A stretch of DNA of 62,945 nucleotides from DATILL01 sp035476575 (GTDB lineage Bacteria > Actinomycetota > Actinomycetes > Mycobacteriales > JACQDL01). The stretch covers positions 1 through 62,945 of the forward strand of contig DATILL010000017.1 of the NCBI GenBank assembly GCA_035476575.1, written 5' to 3'. Below, piece after piece: positions 54,168-62,934 of the stretch. Position 1 is the stretch's first letter. Each line of letters begins with the position of its first letter. Below the pieces are notes generated by a model. The model saw nothing but the letters and a program-made list of their open reading frames with translations. It was not told the DNA's origin and ran no database searches. The position numbers and the translations under genes were made by a program.

Positions 54168-54434
54168 CTAGCTGGTGAACGCGAAGACCTCGTCGATATA
54201 GCACCAGGCCCAGCTCTCACCGGGCTCGAAGGACTGCACGATCGGGTGGCCGGACGCCGCGGCGTGCCGGCTCGCGTGCCGGTTCCGCGACGAGTCGCAG
54301 CACCCGACGTGACCGCACGACAGGCAGAGCCGCAGATGCACCCAGGTGTCGCCGGTCCGCAGGCAGTCCTCGCATCCCTGGGCACTCGGCGTTACCTGGC
54401 GAACCCGGTCGAGATGACCGCAGGTAGGCACCAT
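54168..54434 (-). CDS. UBP-type zinc-finger protein
   Basis: An 88-residue stand-alone ZnF-UBP domain. The conserved Cys/His set is visible: CGH near the N-terminus, GCEDCL, LCLSCGHVGCCD and HASRHAAASGHPI. WAWCYIDEVF completes the fold. In eukaryotes this domain binds the ubiquitin C-terminus; in actinobacteria the role is unknown. The ATG at 54434 gives the complete domain. The gene is convergent with the YciI-like gene across 212 bp that contain no clear gene. Confidence 0.9.
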   Translation of the reverse strand: MVPTCGHLDRVRQVTPSAQGCEDCLRTGDTWVHLRLCLSCGHVGCCDSSRNRHASRHAAASGHPIVQSFEPGESWAWCYIDEVFAFTS

Positions 54435-54634
54435 AGGACTCCCCTCTGGAGCGATGACGGCAGACTCCCGGCCAAGGAGCCGGCGAGGGCTGGAGGCCGG
54501 GTGGACGACCCGCCGGTAGATAACCAGCGTACCGATGTGCCCGATCTTCCGCAGCGCGGCGGTGTGGCGGGGGCCAGCAGTCCTGGTGGGCCAGGCCGGC
54601 GAGACGCCGCAGCGGGCGGGACGCTGGCACGCCG

Positions 54635-54862
54635 GGTTGCGTTGGGATACAGGCGGCGGCGAGGGCCTGGCCGGTTTGTTCTTTGAGTCGGCTTACGCTT
54701 TTGTTCCCTTGGGACAAAGCGGCAGCGCCGACGGAGGGAGGGGCGGCGGGCCGGGTTTGGTCTCCGGGTCGCTTGCGTGGGTGGCTCCTTGCGCCGGAAG
54801 TTCAGCCCGTTTTTCGGGTGCTGTGGGGTTGAGCTGTCGGCCCGTCCGGGAGAATCAAACGT
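54635..54862 (+). repeat. Conserved leader of DUF222 element, copy 2
   Basis: Homologous to the 37279-37515 leader in opposite orientation. TTGGGATA near 54643, TTCCCTTGGGACAAAGCGGC near 54703, GGAAGTTCAG, GGGGTTGAGCTGT and GGGAGAAT just before ATG 54863 are all at similar distances. The interval 54435-54634 holds no supported gene. Confidence 0.8.
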
Positions 54863-55097
54863 ATGTTCGACTCCTCCTCTTTCGGCAAGGCGCTGGCCGC
54901 GGTGCTCACCACCGGTGTCGACGGGCTGGACGCCGAGCAGTGCCTTGATGCTGCTCACGACCTGGAGCGGGTGGCGGCTGCTGTTCAGGCACGGCAGGCC
55001 CGGCTGTACGTGCGGTTCGCCGAGGTGCGCTCGGTCGGGCCGCTGGCGCGGTGGGGCACTGATGCTGAGTCGCCGTGGGAGGCGGCGGCATCGGGAC
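54863..55097 (+). pseudogene. N-terminal fragment of a second DUF222/HNH element
   Basis: Starts MFDSSSFGKALAAVLTTGVDG and continues DAEQCLDAAHDLERVAAAVQARQARLYVRFAEVRSVGPL, matching the first 60 residues of the broken copy at 37278. Homology then ends abruptly, and the rest of DUF222 and the HNH domain are missing. It retains a promoter-like leader and ribosome site, so a truncated peptide could still be made. Confidence 0.82.
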
Positions 55098-55125
55098 GGA
55101 CAGAAGGGGCTAGCCTGAAGCTAGG

Positions 55126-55161
55126 CACGAGCCGCCGCCAACCCCCCGGCTGCGGCTCGTG
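55126..55161. terminator. Stem-loop between DUF222 fragment and EAL remnant
   Basis: CACGAGCCGC (55126-55135) and GCGGCTCGTG (55152-55161) are exact 10-bp complements with a 16-nt C-rich loop. It is positioned to end leftward transcription of the EAL remnant or rightward transcription of the DUF222 fragment. Confidence 0.6.
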
Positions 55162-55211
55162 TCCTGTGCCGGTGTCCGACGCCCTGCTGACCCGCCGGCC
55201 GCCTCCCGGCC

Positions 55212-56350
55212 TCAGCGGTAGTCGATCGTCTCAGCTCTCCAGGTCCGTCGGCCGCGCGAACAGGAAGCCCTGCCCCAGCCGGCACCCCAGCTCCCGGCAG
55301 GCGTTGAGCTGGTCCTCGGTCTCGATGCCCTCGGCGACGACGTCGAGCTCGAGCAGGTCGCCGAGATGCACGATGGTCTCGGCCACCACGGCCGAACTGC
55401 CCTCGGCGAGGGTGCTGACGACACCGCGGTCCAGCTTCTGCCGGTCGGCCGGCAGCCCGCTCGGCGACAGCGCGGCCTGCACGTCGATGAGCAGCCACGG
55501 GTCGCGCAACTGGTACGACGAGACGTTGACGGCGACGGTCAACGGCGGAATGTCGCCAGGCAGGTCCGGCCAGCCGACCGCGTCCAGGCTGGCCTGCCGC
55601 AGCACCCACCGCCCGATCGGGATGATCAGGCCGGACGTTCGGCCAGCGGGATGAAGTCACCGGGCGGGACCAGCCACGCCCGGGATGCGCCATAGACCGT
55701 GTCGCTGCCCAGCAGCACGCCAAGGAACCGGCCAGCAACAGCAGCGACCGGCTGTGCAGCCCGATGGTGAGCACCAGCCGGACGCCATCACCAGCAGCAG
55801 GTCCAGCACCGGATAGGGCAGCGAGAAGAACAGCACCAGCCCAGACATCGAGCCGGCCTGGTTGATGTACAGCTCGATGATGAGATCCCACGACACCACA
55901 CCGAGCCCGACCGTCACGATGGCCGAGTCGAGCACGCCCTCCCATGGCGAGTAGCCCACCCGCCGCCGTACGACGATCGTGAGAGCGATGGCGAACGTCG
56001 AGACGACCGCCAGGTACATCCAGTCGAGGACGGACGGGAACGGCGCCACACCGCTGGTGATCGTCGGGTACAGCGTCCAGCCCAGCACCGTGATCGTGGC
56101 CACCGGCTGGCCACGAGGATGACCAGCCACGGACCGCCCAGCGTGGACCGGCGCCGCGGGGCGCCGTACGCCAGCGCGGCGACCGCAGCAAGCGCCATGG
56201 CACTTTCCATCTAGAGGCCTGGGTGGACCCGGAGAGTGCCGCGGCGATGGCCAGCACCATGCCCACCGCCAGGTACCCAGGTACCGGCCCGCGGCACTCG
56301 CCCGTGGGCGGCTCCCCCGTGCTCGGGCCTGTTGTCGGCGAACCGTTCAT
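55212..56350 (-). pseudogene. Decayed membrane c-di-GMP protein (MHYT/7TM-GGDEF-EAL type), GGDEF lost
   Basis: On the leftward strand the pieces read as one protein. A start near 56350 is followed by YLAVGMVLAIAAALSGSTQA, then membrane segments in two other frames (LGWTLYPTITSGVAPFPSVLDW, DLIIELYINQAGSMSGLVLFF). The sequence jumps to the middle of an EAL domain (AWLVPPGDFIPLAER, then after a frame change GLIIPIGRWVLRQASLDAVG). LTVAVNVSSYQLRDPW follows, and AETIVHLGDLLELDVVAEGIETEDQL near the end. The whole GGDEF domain and the EAL centre (including ExLxR and DDFGTG) are deleted. Not functional. Confidence 0.85.
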
Positions 56351-56490
56351 CCGTCTCCTGCTGGTGACGTGGGCTGCGGCGGGCACGGGGTGGGCGGGCT
56401 CCGGGACAGTTGCCGCAGGCCTGGGTTCATTTCCGGGTGTCACCCAGGTGCCACCCGGGTGTGGTTCGGTTGCGACGGGGGCGGCGCTCG

Positions 56491-57876
56491 CTACGCTGGC
56501 GGCCCGGCGGGCGGTACGGCGGCACCGGCCACCATGGCTGCGGCGATCGCCGCGGTCTCGCCGGCGTCGACGACGTACGGCGGCATGGTGTAGATCAGCG
56601 TGCCGAACGGCCGCAGCCAGACGCCGTGCCGCCGGGCCACCCGCTGCACCGCCGCCACGTCCACCGGCTCGCGGGTCTGGACCACCCCGATCGCGCCGAG
56701 GACCCGTACGTCGGCCACGCCGGGCAGGTCCCGGGCCGGGGCCAGGCCGGCCCGCAGCCAGCCGTCGATGTCGGCGACCCGCCGCTGCCACGGGCCGGCC
56801 AGCAGCAGCTCGACGCTCGCGCAGCCGACCGCCGCCGCCAGCGCGTTGGCCATGTACGTCGGCCCGTGCATCAGCACCCCGGCCTCGCCCCGGCAGATGC
56901 CCTCCGCCACCGCCGCCGTACACAGCGTCGCCGCCAGCGTGAGGTAACCGGCGGTCATGGCCTTGCCCACGCACATGATGTCCGGCGCGATGCCGGCATG
57001 CTCGCAGCCGAACAGCGCGCCGGTCCGGCCGAACCCGGTGGCGATCTCGTCCGTGATCAGCAGCACGCCGTACTCGTCGCAGAGCGCCCGAAGGTGGCGC
57101 AGGTACGCCGGGGCGTAGATGTTCATCCCCCCGGCGTTCTGCACGGTCGGCTCCAAGATCACCGCGGCCAGCTCGCCGTGGTGCCGCTCGACGTACGCCG
57201 TGAGCTCGGCGAGGTACGCCGGGTCGGCCGGCGCGTCGAAGCCGGCCGGCGGCCTCGGCGCGAACACCTGCTCCGGCAGCATCGCGGTGAACAGGTGGTG
57301 CATGCCGTTAACCGGGTCGCACACCGTCATCGCGCCGAAGGTGTCGCCGTAGTAGCCGCCGCGCACGGTGAGCAGCCGGGACTTCGCCGGCCGGCCGCGC
57401 GAGTGCCAGTACTGCATCGCCATCTTGATCGCGACCTCGACCGCGACCGAGCCGGAGTCGGCGAAGAACACGTGCCGCAGCGGCTCCGGGGTGATCTCCA
57501 CCAGCAGCCGGGCCAGCTTGACCGCGGGTGGGTGGGTGAGCCCGCCGAACATCACGTGCGGCAGCCGCCGCGCCTGCTCGGCCAGCGCCCGGTCCAGCGC
57601 CGGGTGCCGGTAGCCGTGGATGGCCGACCACCACGACGCCGTCCCGTCGATCAGCTCGGCGCCGTCGGCCAGCCGGATCCGGACGCCCTCCGCCGAGACG
57701 ACCGGGTGGACCGGGCCGGGCTCCAGCATGCTGGCGTACGGGTGCCAGACGTGCGCCCGGTCCCACTCCAGCAGCCGCCCGGGGTCGGCGGCGAGCTCGT
57801 CGAGGGACGTGGCCAGCGCGGACAGCTCCGGCGCGTGCTCGGTGCGGGAGGTGGTCACCAGGACATCATCAGGCAT
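56491..57876 (-). CDS. bioA: Adenosylmethionine-8-amino-7-oxononanoate aminotransferase
   Basis: A 461-residue class III aminotransferase that makes 7,8-diaminopelargonic acid in biotin synthesis, using SAM as amino donor. HVWHPYASM, the BioA-specific substrate-binding start, and ASWWSAIHGYRHP are present. GGYYGDTFGAM, ITDEIATGFGRTG and PLP Lys305 in CVGKAMTAGYLTLA complete the active site. The ATG at 57876 is only 10 bp from the divergent acVLRF1 ATG. No other bio genes are in the window. Confidence 0.95.
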   Translation of the reverse strand: MPDDVLVTTSRTEHAPELSALATSLDELAADPGRLLEWDRAHVWHPYASMLEPGPVHPVVSAEGVRIRLADGAELIDGTASWWSAIHGYRHPALDRALAEQARRLPHVMFGGLTHPPAVKLARLLVEITPEPLRHVFFADSGSVAVEVAIKMAMQYWHSRGRPAKSRLLTVRGGYYGDTFGAMTVCDPVNGMHHLFTAMLPEQVFAPRPPAGFDAPADPAYLAELTAYVERHHGELAAVILEPTVQNAGGMNIYAPAYLRHLRALCDEYGVLLITDEIATGFGRTGALFGCEHAGIAPDIMCVGKAMTAGYLTLAATLCTAAVAEGICRGEAGVLMHGPTYMANALAAAVGCASVELLLAGPWQRRVADIDGWLRAGLAPARDLPGVADVRVLGAIGVVQTREPVDVAAVQRVARRHGVWLRPFGTLIYTMPPYVVDAGETAAIAAAMVAGAAVPPAGPPA

Positions 57877-57886
57877 GCTCAGCGGT

Positions 57887-58642
57887 ATGGGTATGCGACC
57901 GGCCGCGGGCGGCGGACGCTGGCTGGAGGTTTCTCCGGAGCGGGTCGAGGGCTGGCTGGGCGGCTTCGACGCCGCGCACGGCGTGCTGCGTAGCCGGTAC
58001 TCGGCCGGCGCGGTGACGTTCGAGGCCGCGGACGGTGCGCTGGCCGAGTGCTGGCCGGCGTTCCCGCTCCGCGACCTGCCGGGTTCCGAGCCAGGCGGCT
58101 GGGACGGGGGCGGCTGGGACGGGCTGGTGGCCGGGCCGCTGGTGGCGCACGCGCTGGCCCGGCGCCGGGTCGGGGTGGTGCTGGCCCGGCTGGGCGGGTA
58201 CGCCGTCGGGATCTTCGACGGCGACCGGCTGGCCGCGTCGAAGGTGGGGTCCCGGCCGGTGCACGGGCGCAGCGCGGCCGGTGGGTGGTCGCAGCAGCGG
58301 TTCGCCCGGCGGCGGGAGGGCCAGGTGGCGCAGGCGGCCCGGGCCGCGGCGGACGACGTGGCCCGGGTGCTGGCGCCCTCACTGGCCCGCGGGAAGGTGG
58401 ATAGCGTGGCGCCCGGCGCTGTCGTGCCCGGTGGTGTCGCGCCCGGTGGTGTGGTGCTAGACGGCGTGGTGCTCGGCGGGGACCGGCGGGCGGTCGACGC
58501 GCTGCGCCCCGACCCCCGGCTGGCGGGGGTGTTCGCCGCGGCCGTGGACCGGTTCCTCACCACGCCCGACCCGAAGCTGGCGGTGCTCCGAGAGGCGCCG
58601 CGGCAGTTCCGCGCCATCCGGGTCCGGCTGGTCCAGCCGTGA
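57887..58642 (+). CDS. acVLRF1-type peptidyl-tRNA hydrolase (Vms1/eRF1-like ribosome rescue factor)
   Basis: A 251-residue protein of the actinobacterial Vms1-like release factor family. It begins with a family-typical GGGRWLEVSPERVEGWL. The eRF1 domain-2-like core has VGVVLARLGGYAVGIFDG and SKVGSRPVHGRSAAGGWSQQRFARRR. Gln136/137 there align with the GGQ/GSxxQ catalytic Gln. A low-complexity GGV repeat (58419-58480) lengthens the second half. It should cleave nascent chains from stalled or split 50S complexes. ATG at 57887 or 57893. Its stop overlaps the methyltransferase start (GTGA). Confidence 0.85.
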   Translation: MGMRPAAGGGRWLEVSPERVEGWLGGFDAAHGVLRSRYSAGAVTFEAADGALAECWPAFPLRDLPGSEPGGWDGGGWDGLVAGPLVAHALARRRVGVVLARLGGYAVGIFDGDRLAASKVGSRPVHGRSAAGGWSQQRFARRREGQVAQAARAAADDVARVLAPSLARGKVDSVAPGAVVPGGVAPGGVVLDGVVLGGDRRAVDALRPDPRLAGVFAAAVDRFLTTPDPKLAVLREAPRQFRAIRVRLVQP

Positions 58643-59397
58643 GCCGGGACCGCATCCGCGAGTTCTACGACGGCCTGGCGCCGACGTACGACCTGATCTA
58701 CCCCGACTGGGTGGCCAGCGCCGAGCGGCAGGGCGCCGCCGTACACGGGCTGTTGCGCGCGGCGCTCGGCGAAGGACCGCTCCGGGTGCTCGACTGCACC
58801 TGCGGCATCGGCACCCAGCTCGTCGGCCTGGCGCCGTACGGGCTGGAGCTGGTGGGCACGGACCTGTCTCCGGTGGCGACCAGCCGGGCCCGGGCCGAGA
58901 CCGGTGGCGCGGTGCCGGTGGCCGCCGCCGACATGCGGGCGCTGCCGGTGCGGTCGGGCGCGGTCGACGCGGTGCTCGCCCTGGACAACGCAGTCGGCCA
59001 CCTGCTGACCCCGACCGACCTGGCCCGGGCGGCCAGCGAGCTCGCCCGGGTGCCGCGGCCGGGCGGGCTGGTCATGCTGAGTGTCCGCGACTACGACTGG
59101 GTGCGGGTGTCCCGGCCGGGCGGGCTGCCGCCGAGCGTACGGGAGACGCCGGCTGGCCGGGCGATCACCTTCCAGCTCTGGACCTGGCACGACGACGGCG
59201 AGCGGTACGACCTGGAGCTGTTCCAGCTCCTGCCGGACCGCGCCGGCTGGACCGTGCGGCGACACGTGGCGACGTACTGGGCGCTCGGCCGGGACCAGCT
59301 CAGCGCGGCCCTCACCGGTGCCGGCCTGCGCGACGTGCGCTGGCACGAGCCGGCCGACTCCGGCTTCTTCCAGCTTGTCGTGACCGCCCGCGCCTGA
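58639..59397 (+). CDS. Class I SAM-dependent methyltransferase
   Basis: A 252-residue enzyme. It begins REFYDGLAPTYDLIYPDW. SAM motif I is VLDCTCGIGTQLVGLA, motif II LVGTDLSP, post-motif AADMRALPV, and motif IV AVLALDNAVGHL. The FxLWTWHDDGERYDLELF stretch resembles glycine/sarcosine N-methyltransferase-like proteins. GTG at 58639 overlaps the acVLRF1 stop, so they are co-translated. A terminator hairpin follows its stop by 13 bp. Substrate unknown. Confidence 0.9.
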   Translation: MSRDRIREFYDGLAPTYDLIYPDWVASAERQGAAVHGLLRAALGEGPLRVLDCTCGIGTQLVGLAPYGLELVGTDLSPVATSRARAETGGAVPVAAADMRALPVRSGAVDAVLALDNAVGHLLTPTDLARAASELARVPRPGGLVMLSVRDYDWVRVSRPGGLPPSVRETPAGRAITFQLWTWHDDGERYDLELFQLLPDRAGWTVRRHVATYWALGRDQLSAALTGAGLRDVRWHEPADSGFFQLVVTARA

Positions 59398-59410
59398 AAC
59401 TTGCGCAAAC

Positions 59411-59438
59411 GCCCTGCTGGCAGGGCTGCTAGCAGGGC
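59411..59438 (+). terminator. Stem-loop after methyltransferase gene
   Basis: GCCCTGCT (59411-59418) pairs exactly with AGCAGGGC (59431-59438). The loop contains a second GGCAGGGC, so alternative pairings exist. An AT-rich patch (TTTTACGCTTATTATCCGCATTAAA) follows around 59480 and is a good place for the promoter of the decarboxylase gene. Confidence 0.7.
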
Positions 59439-59553
59439 ACAAGCGGGCGGAACGACAGCTAGCCCGACGGGGTCAATGGAGTTTTACGCTTATTATCCGC
59501 ATTAAACCCGCTTAGGTGGGCTCTTCGGGCCCCACCACCGTAGGGTACGCGGT

Positions 59554-61017
59554 ATGGCCGATCAGGTGAGCGGGCACATGACGCCCGAGGAGCTCCGCCG
59601 GTACGGGCGGCAGGTGGTGGACTGGATCGCCGACTACCAGGAGAAGATCGAGTCGTTCCCGGTGCTGTCCCAGGTCTCCCCCGGCGAGATCCGCGCCCAG
59701 CTTCCGGCGCACCCGCCCGAGCGGGGCGAGCGGTTCGAGGCGATCCTGACCGACGTCGACCAGGTGATCATGCCCGGCGTCACGCACTGGCAGCACCCGT
59801 CGTTCTTCGCGTACTACCCCGCCAACGCCTCCGGTCCGGCGATCCTGGCTGACCTGCTCTCCGCCGGGCTCGGCGTGCAGGGCATGGCGTGGGCCACCAG
59901 CCCAGCCTGCACCGAGCTCGAGCAGCACATGCTCGACTGGCTCGCCGAGCTGCTCGGCCTGCCCGTCGCGTTCCGCTTCACCCGCCCGGACGGCACCGAC
60001 GGCAACGGCGGTGGCGTCATCCAGGACACGGCAAGCACGGCGAACCTGACCGCGGTGCTGGCCGCGCTGCACCGGGCCACCGGTGGGGCGGCCCGCCGCG
60101 ACGGCCTCACCGGCCGGTACGCCGTCTACGCCTCGTCCCAGGGGAACTCCTCCATCCCCAAGGCCGTGATCATGGCCGGGCTGGGCGAGGGCACGCTGCG
60201 CACCGTGGACGTCGACCCCGCCACCCAGGCCCTCGACCCCGCCCGGCTCCGCCGGCTCATCGAGGCCGACCGGGCGGCCGGCGTCATCCCGGTCCTGGTG
60301 GTGGCCTCAGTCGGCACCACCTCCACCTCGGCGGTCGACCCGGTCCAGGCGATCGGCCGGATCTGCCGCGAGCACGGCGTCTGGCTGCACGTCGACGCCG
60401 CGTACGCCGGGGTGGCCGCCGTCTGCCCGGAGCTGCGTTGGCTGAACGACGGGCTGGAGCACGCCGACAGCTTCTGCACCAACCCGCACAAGTGGCTGCT
60501 CACCAACTTCGACTGCGACGCTTTCTACGTGGCTGACCGGTCCGCCCTGCTCGGCGCCCTGTCGATCCTGCCGGAGTACCTGCGCAACGCCGCGACCGAG
60601 TCCGGCGCGGTGGTGGACTACCGCGACTGGCACATCCAGCTCGGCCGGCGGTTCCGCGCGCTCAAGCTGTGGGCGGTGATCCGCTGGTACGGCGCCGAGG
60701 GGCTGCGTGCGCACATCCGGCGGCACGTGGCGGCCGCCGCGGACCTCGCCAGTTGGGTGGCGGCGGACGAGCGGTTCGAGGTGGTGGCGCCGCATCCGCT
60801 GTCGCTGGTCTGCTTCCGGCTGCGCGGGCCGGACGGACCGAACGAAGGGCTGCTCGCCCGGCTCAACGAGACCGGCGAAATCTACCTCACCCACACCCGG
60901 GTCAACGGCGCCTACACCTTGCGGCTGGCCATCGGCGGCACCCATACCGAGCACCGCCACGTCGAACGCGCCTGGCAGCTCATCCAGCAGATCGCGAGCA
61001 GCATGAGAGAGGGCTAA
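59554..61017 (+). CDS. PLP-dependent group II decarboxylase (aromatic-L-amino-acid type)
   Basis: A 487-residue fold-type I decarboxylase. MTPEELRRYGRQVVDWIADY opens the dimerisation arm. HPSFFAYYPANASGPAILADLLSA and WATSPACTELE are characteristic of aromatic amino acid decarboxylases. HVDAAYAGVA carries the PLP-binding Asp, and NPHKWLL the Schiff-base Lys313. It would convert L-DOPA, Trp, Tyr or Phe to the amine. Upstream ATG 59554 is the first start. The AT-rich region before it (about 59480-59510) suggests its own promoter. Substrate preference cannot be told. Confidence 0.93.
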   Translation: MADQVSGHMTPEELRRYGRQVVDWIADYQEKIESFPVLSQVSPGEIRAQLPAHPPERGERFEAILTDVDQVIMPGVTHWQHPSFFAYYPANASGPAILADLLSAGLGVQGMAWATSPACTELEQHMLDWLAELLGLPVAFRFTRPDGTDGNGGGVIQDTASTANLTAVLAALHRATGGAARRDGLTGRYAVYASSQGNSSIPKAVIMAGLGEGTLRTVDVDPATQALDPARLRRLIEADRAAGVIPVLVVASVGTTSTSAVDPVQAIGRICREHGVWLHVDAAYAGVAAVCPELRWLNDGLEHADSFCTNPHKWLLTNFDCDAFYVADRSALLGALSILPEYLRNAATESGAVVDYRDWHIQLGRRFRALKLWAVIRWYGAEGLRAHIRRHVAAAADLASWVAADERFEVVAPHPLSLVCFRLRGPDGPNEGLLARLNETGEIYLTHTRVNGAYTLRLAIGGTHTEHRHVERAWQLIQQIASSMREG

Positions 61018-61376
61018 AGACCCGAAGTCCTTGCGTGACCTCCCCTCCCCGAAGCGAGCCGTGCCGCCACGCGATACTCGAACCCAACCAGCGAGGTCAA
61101 CAGGTCGGTCAACTGGAGCAGGTCCGATGACCGCGAGCCCATCCGAAAGCAGGGCCGGGAGAGCCAGCCTCCCAAGTGCCCAGTTGACCTGGCACGGGCA
61201 TCCTCCTCGTCCGAGCGAGGTGCAGCTCGTCGATGAACGCCATTGCGGTGGGATGGTCCGGGGTGAGAGATGTCACGGGGCCTACCCTGCCAGCACGTAC
61301 CGACCGTCCTCGAGGTAGACGATCGGTACGGTCGGATCGCCCGGCCGCGGAAAGTAGGCGCCTGGCGATCTCCCTG
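61018..61376. other. Intergenic region with possible small leftward ORFs
   Basis: Rightward there is only biased noise. Leftward, a 32-codon frame starts with a GTG that overlaps the pyk stop (GTGA, 61380) and ends at 61282. It reads FPRPGDPTVPIVYLEDGRYVLAG at its end, which looks like protein. A second frame (about 61110-61276) begins TSLTPDHPTAMAFIDELHL. They may be remnants of a gene downstream of pyk. Support is weak. Confidence 0.3.
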
Positions 61377-62801
61377 TCACTTGAGCTGCGGCAGCTCGTC
61401 CCCCAGCCGCCACACCCGCATCGCGTTGGTCGACCCGGCGATCCCCGGCGGGCTGCCGGCCACGATGACCACCTGGTCCCCGACGGCGAACCGGCCGAGC
61501 GACAGCAGGATCTCCTGCACCTGAGCCACCATCTCGTCGGTGTGCTCGACGTACGGCGACAGGAACGTCTCCACCCCCCAGGTCAGCGCGAGCTGGCTGC
61601 GCACCGCCGGCTCCGGGGTGAACGCGAGCAACGGCAGCACCGAGTGGAACCGGGCCATCCGGCGTACCGTGTCACCGCTGACCGTGAAGCAGCACAGCGC
61701 CTTCGCGCCAAGCACCTCGCCGACGTCCTTGGCCGCCTTGGAGATCGCGCCGGCCTTGGTCCGCGGGTTGTGCTGAAGCTGCATCTCGAATGGCGCGGAG
61801 TCGACCGTCTCGATGATCCGGGCCATGGTCTGCACCGACTCGACCGGGTACCGCCCGACGCTGGTCTCGCCAGACAGCATCACCGCGTCGGCACCGTCCA
61901 GCACGGCGTTGGCGACGTCGGACGCCTCGGCCCGGGTGGGGCGGGAGTTCTCGATCATCGAGTCGAGCATCTGGGTGGCCACAATGACCGGTCGCGCCAG
62001 CTCCCGGGCAAGCTGGACGGCGCGCTTCTGCACCAGCGGAACCTGTTCCAGCGGCAGCTCGACCCCAAGGTCGCCGCGGGCCACCATGATCGCGTCGAAC
62101 TCCTGGACGATCTCCGGCAGCAGCTCGACCGCCTCCGGCCGCTCAATCTTGGCGATCAGCGGCACCCGCTCGCCCTCCTCGTCCATGATCGCCCGGCACA
62201 GCTCGGCATCGGCCGGCGAGCGGACGAACGACAGCGCCACCACGTCCACCCGCAGCGACAGGGCGAACCGCAGGTCCTCGGCGTCCTTCTCGGACAGTGT
62301 CGGGACGCTGATCGCGATGCCAGGCAGCGACAGCCCCTTGTTGTCGCTGACCGGGCCACCCTCAATCACCAGGAGGTGAACATCCGGGCCGGACACCCGG
62401 ACCACCTCCAGGCTGAGCTTGCCGTCGTCGACGAGCAGCCGGTTGCCCGGCACGACGTCCTTGGGCAGCTCACGGTACGTGGTGGAGACCCGGTCGGCCG
62501 TACCCGGCACGTTCTCGGTGGTGATCACCACCTCGTCGCCCGGCCGCCACTCCACCGGCCCGGCGGCGAACCGGCCGAGTCGAATTTTCGGACCCTGCAG
62601 GTCGGCCAGGATGCCGACCGCCCGGCCGCTGGCGTCAGCAGCATCCCGGACCATCTGGTAGGACCTGGCATGGTCGGCATGGCTGCCATGACTGAAGTTC
62701 AGCCGGGCGATGTCCATCCCGGCGGCGACAAGCTCGGCCACCCTCTCTGGTGTGGCGGTGGCGGGACCAAGGGTGCAGACGATCTTCGCTCGGCGAGGCA
62801 T
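61377..62801 (-). CDS. pyk: Pyruvate kinase
   Basis: A 474-residue glycolytic enzyme converting phosphoenolpyruvate and ADP to pyruvate and ATP. RAKIVCTLGPAT opens the barrel, with ARLNFSHGSHADH and DLQGPKIRLG for the B-domain hinge. IAKIERPEAVE contains the catalytic Lys, and MVARGDLGVELP the Glu/Asp metal ligands. PTRAEASDVANAVLDGADAVML is the signature, and MLSGETSVGRYPVE follows. Length matches type II actinobacterial enzymes. The ATG at 62801 is unambiguous. A 50-bp-family repeat pair lies 62-133 bp upstream. Confidence 0.97.
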   Translation of the reverse strand: MPRRAKIVCTLGPATATPERVAELVAAGMDIARLNFSHGSHADHARSYQMVRDAADASGRAVGILADLQGPKIRLGRFAAGPVEWRPGDEVVITTENVPGTADRVSTTYRELPKDVVPGNRLLVDDGKLSLEVVRVSGPDVHLLVIEGGPVSDNKGLSLPGIAISVPTLSEKDAEDLRFALSLRVDVVALSFVRSPADAELCRAIMDEEGERVPLIAKIERPEAVELLPEIVQEFDAIMVARGDLGVELPLEQVPLVQKRAVQLARELARPVIVATQMLDSMIENSRPTRAEASDVANAVLDGADAVMLSGETSVGRYPVESVQTMARIIETVDSAPFEMQLQHNPRTKAGAISKAAKDVGEVLGAKALCCFTVSGDTVRRMARFHSVLPLLAFTPEPAVRSQLALTWGVETFLSPYVEHTDEMVAQVQEILLSLGRFAVGDQVVIVAGSPPGIAGSTNAMRVWRLGDELPQLK

Positions 62802-62862
62802 GGGAGGAGCCTAGTGACCCCTTGGGCAGGGTTGTCACGCGGATCGTGGTAGTTCACCCCAT

Positions 62863-62934
62863 CGTCACCACAAATGCCGACAGGTCGCCACACGGACAGC
62901 CCCCCTGTGGTCACCTGTCGGCGTTGTGGTCACC
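62863..62934. repeat. Dispersed repeat, head-to-head pair of two-box units
   Basis: Two rightward boxes (GTCACCACA at 62864 and GGTCGCCACA at 62883) are followed by two leftward TGTGGTCACC boxes (62906, 62925). The whole is an inverted pair centred near 62899, within about 130 bp of the pyk start. The array probably continues past the window end. Confidence 0.9.
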
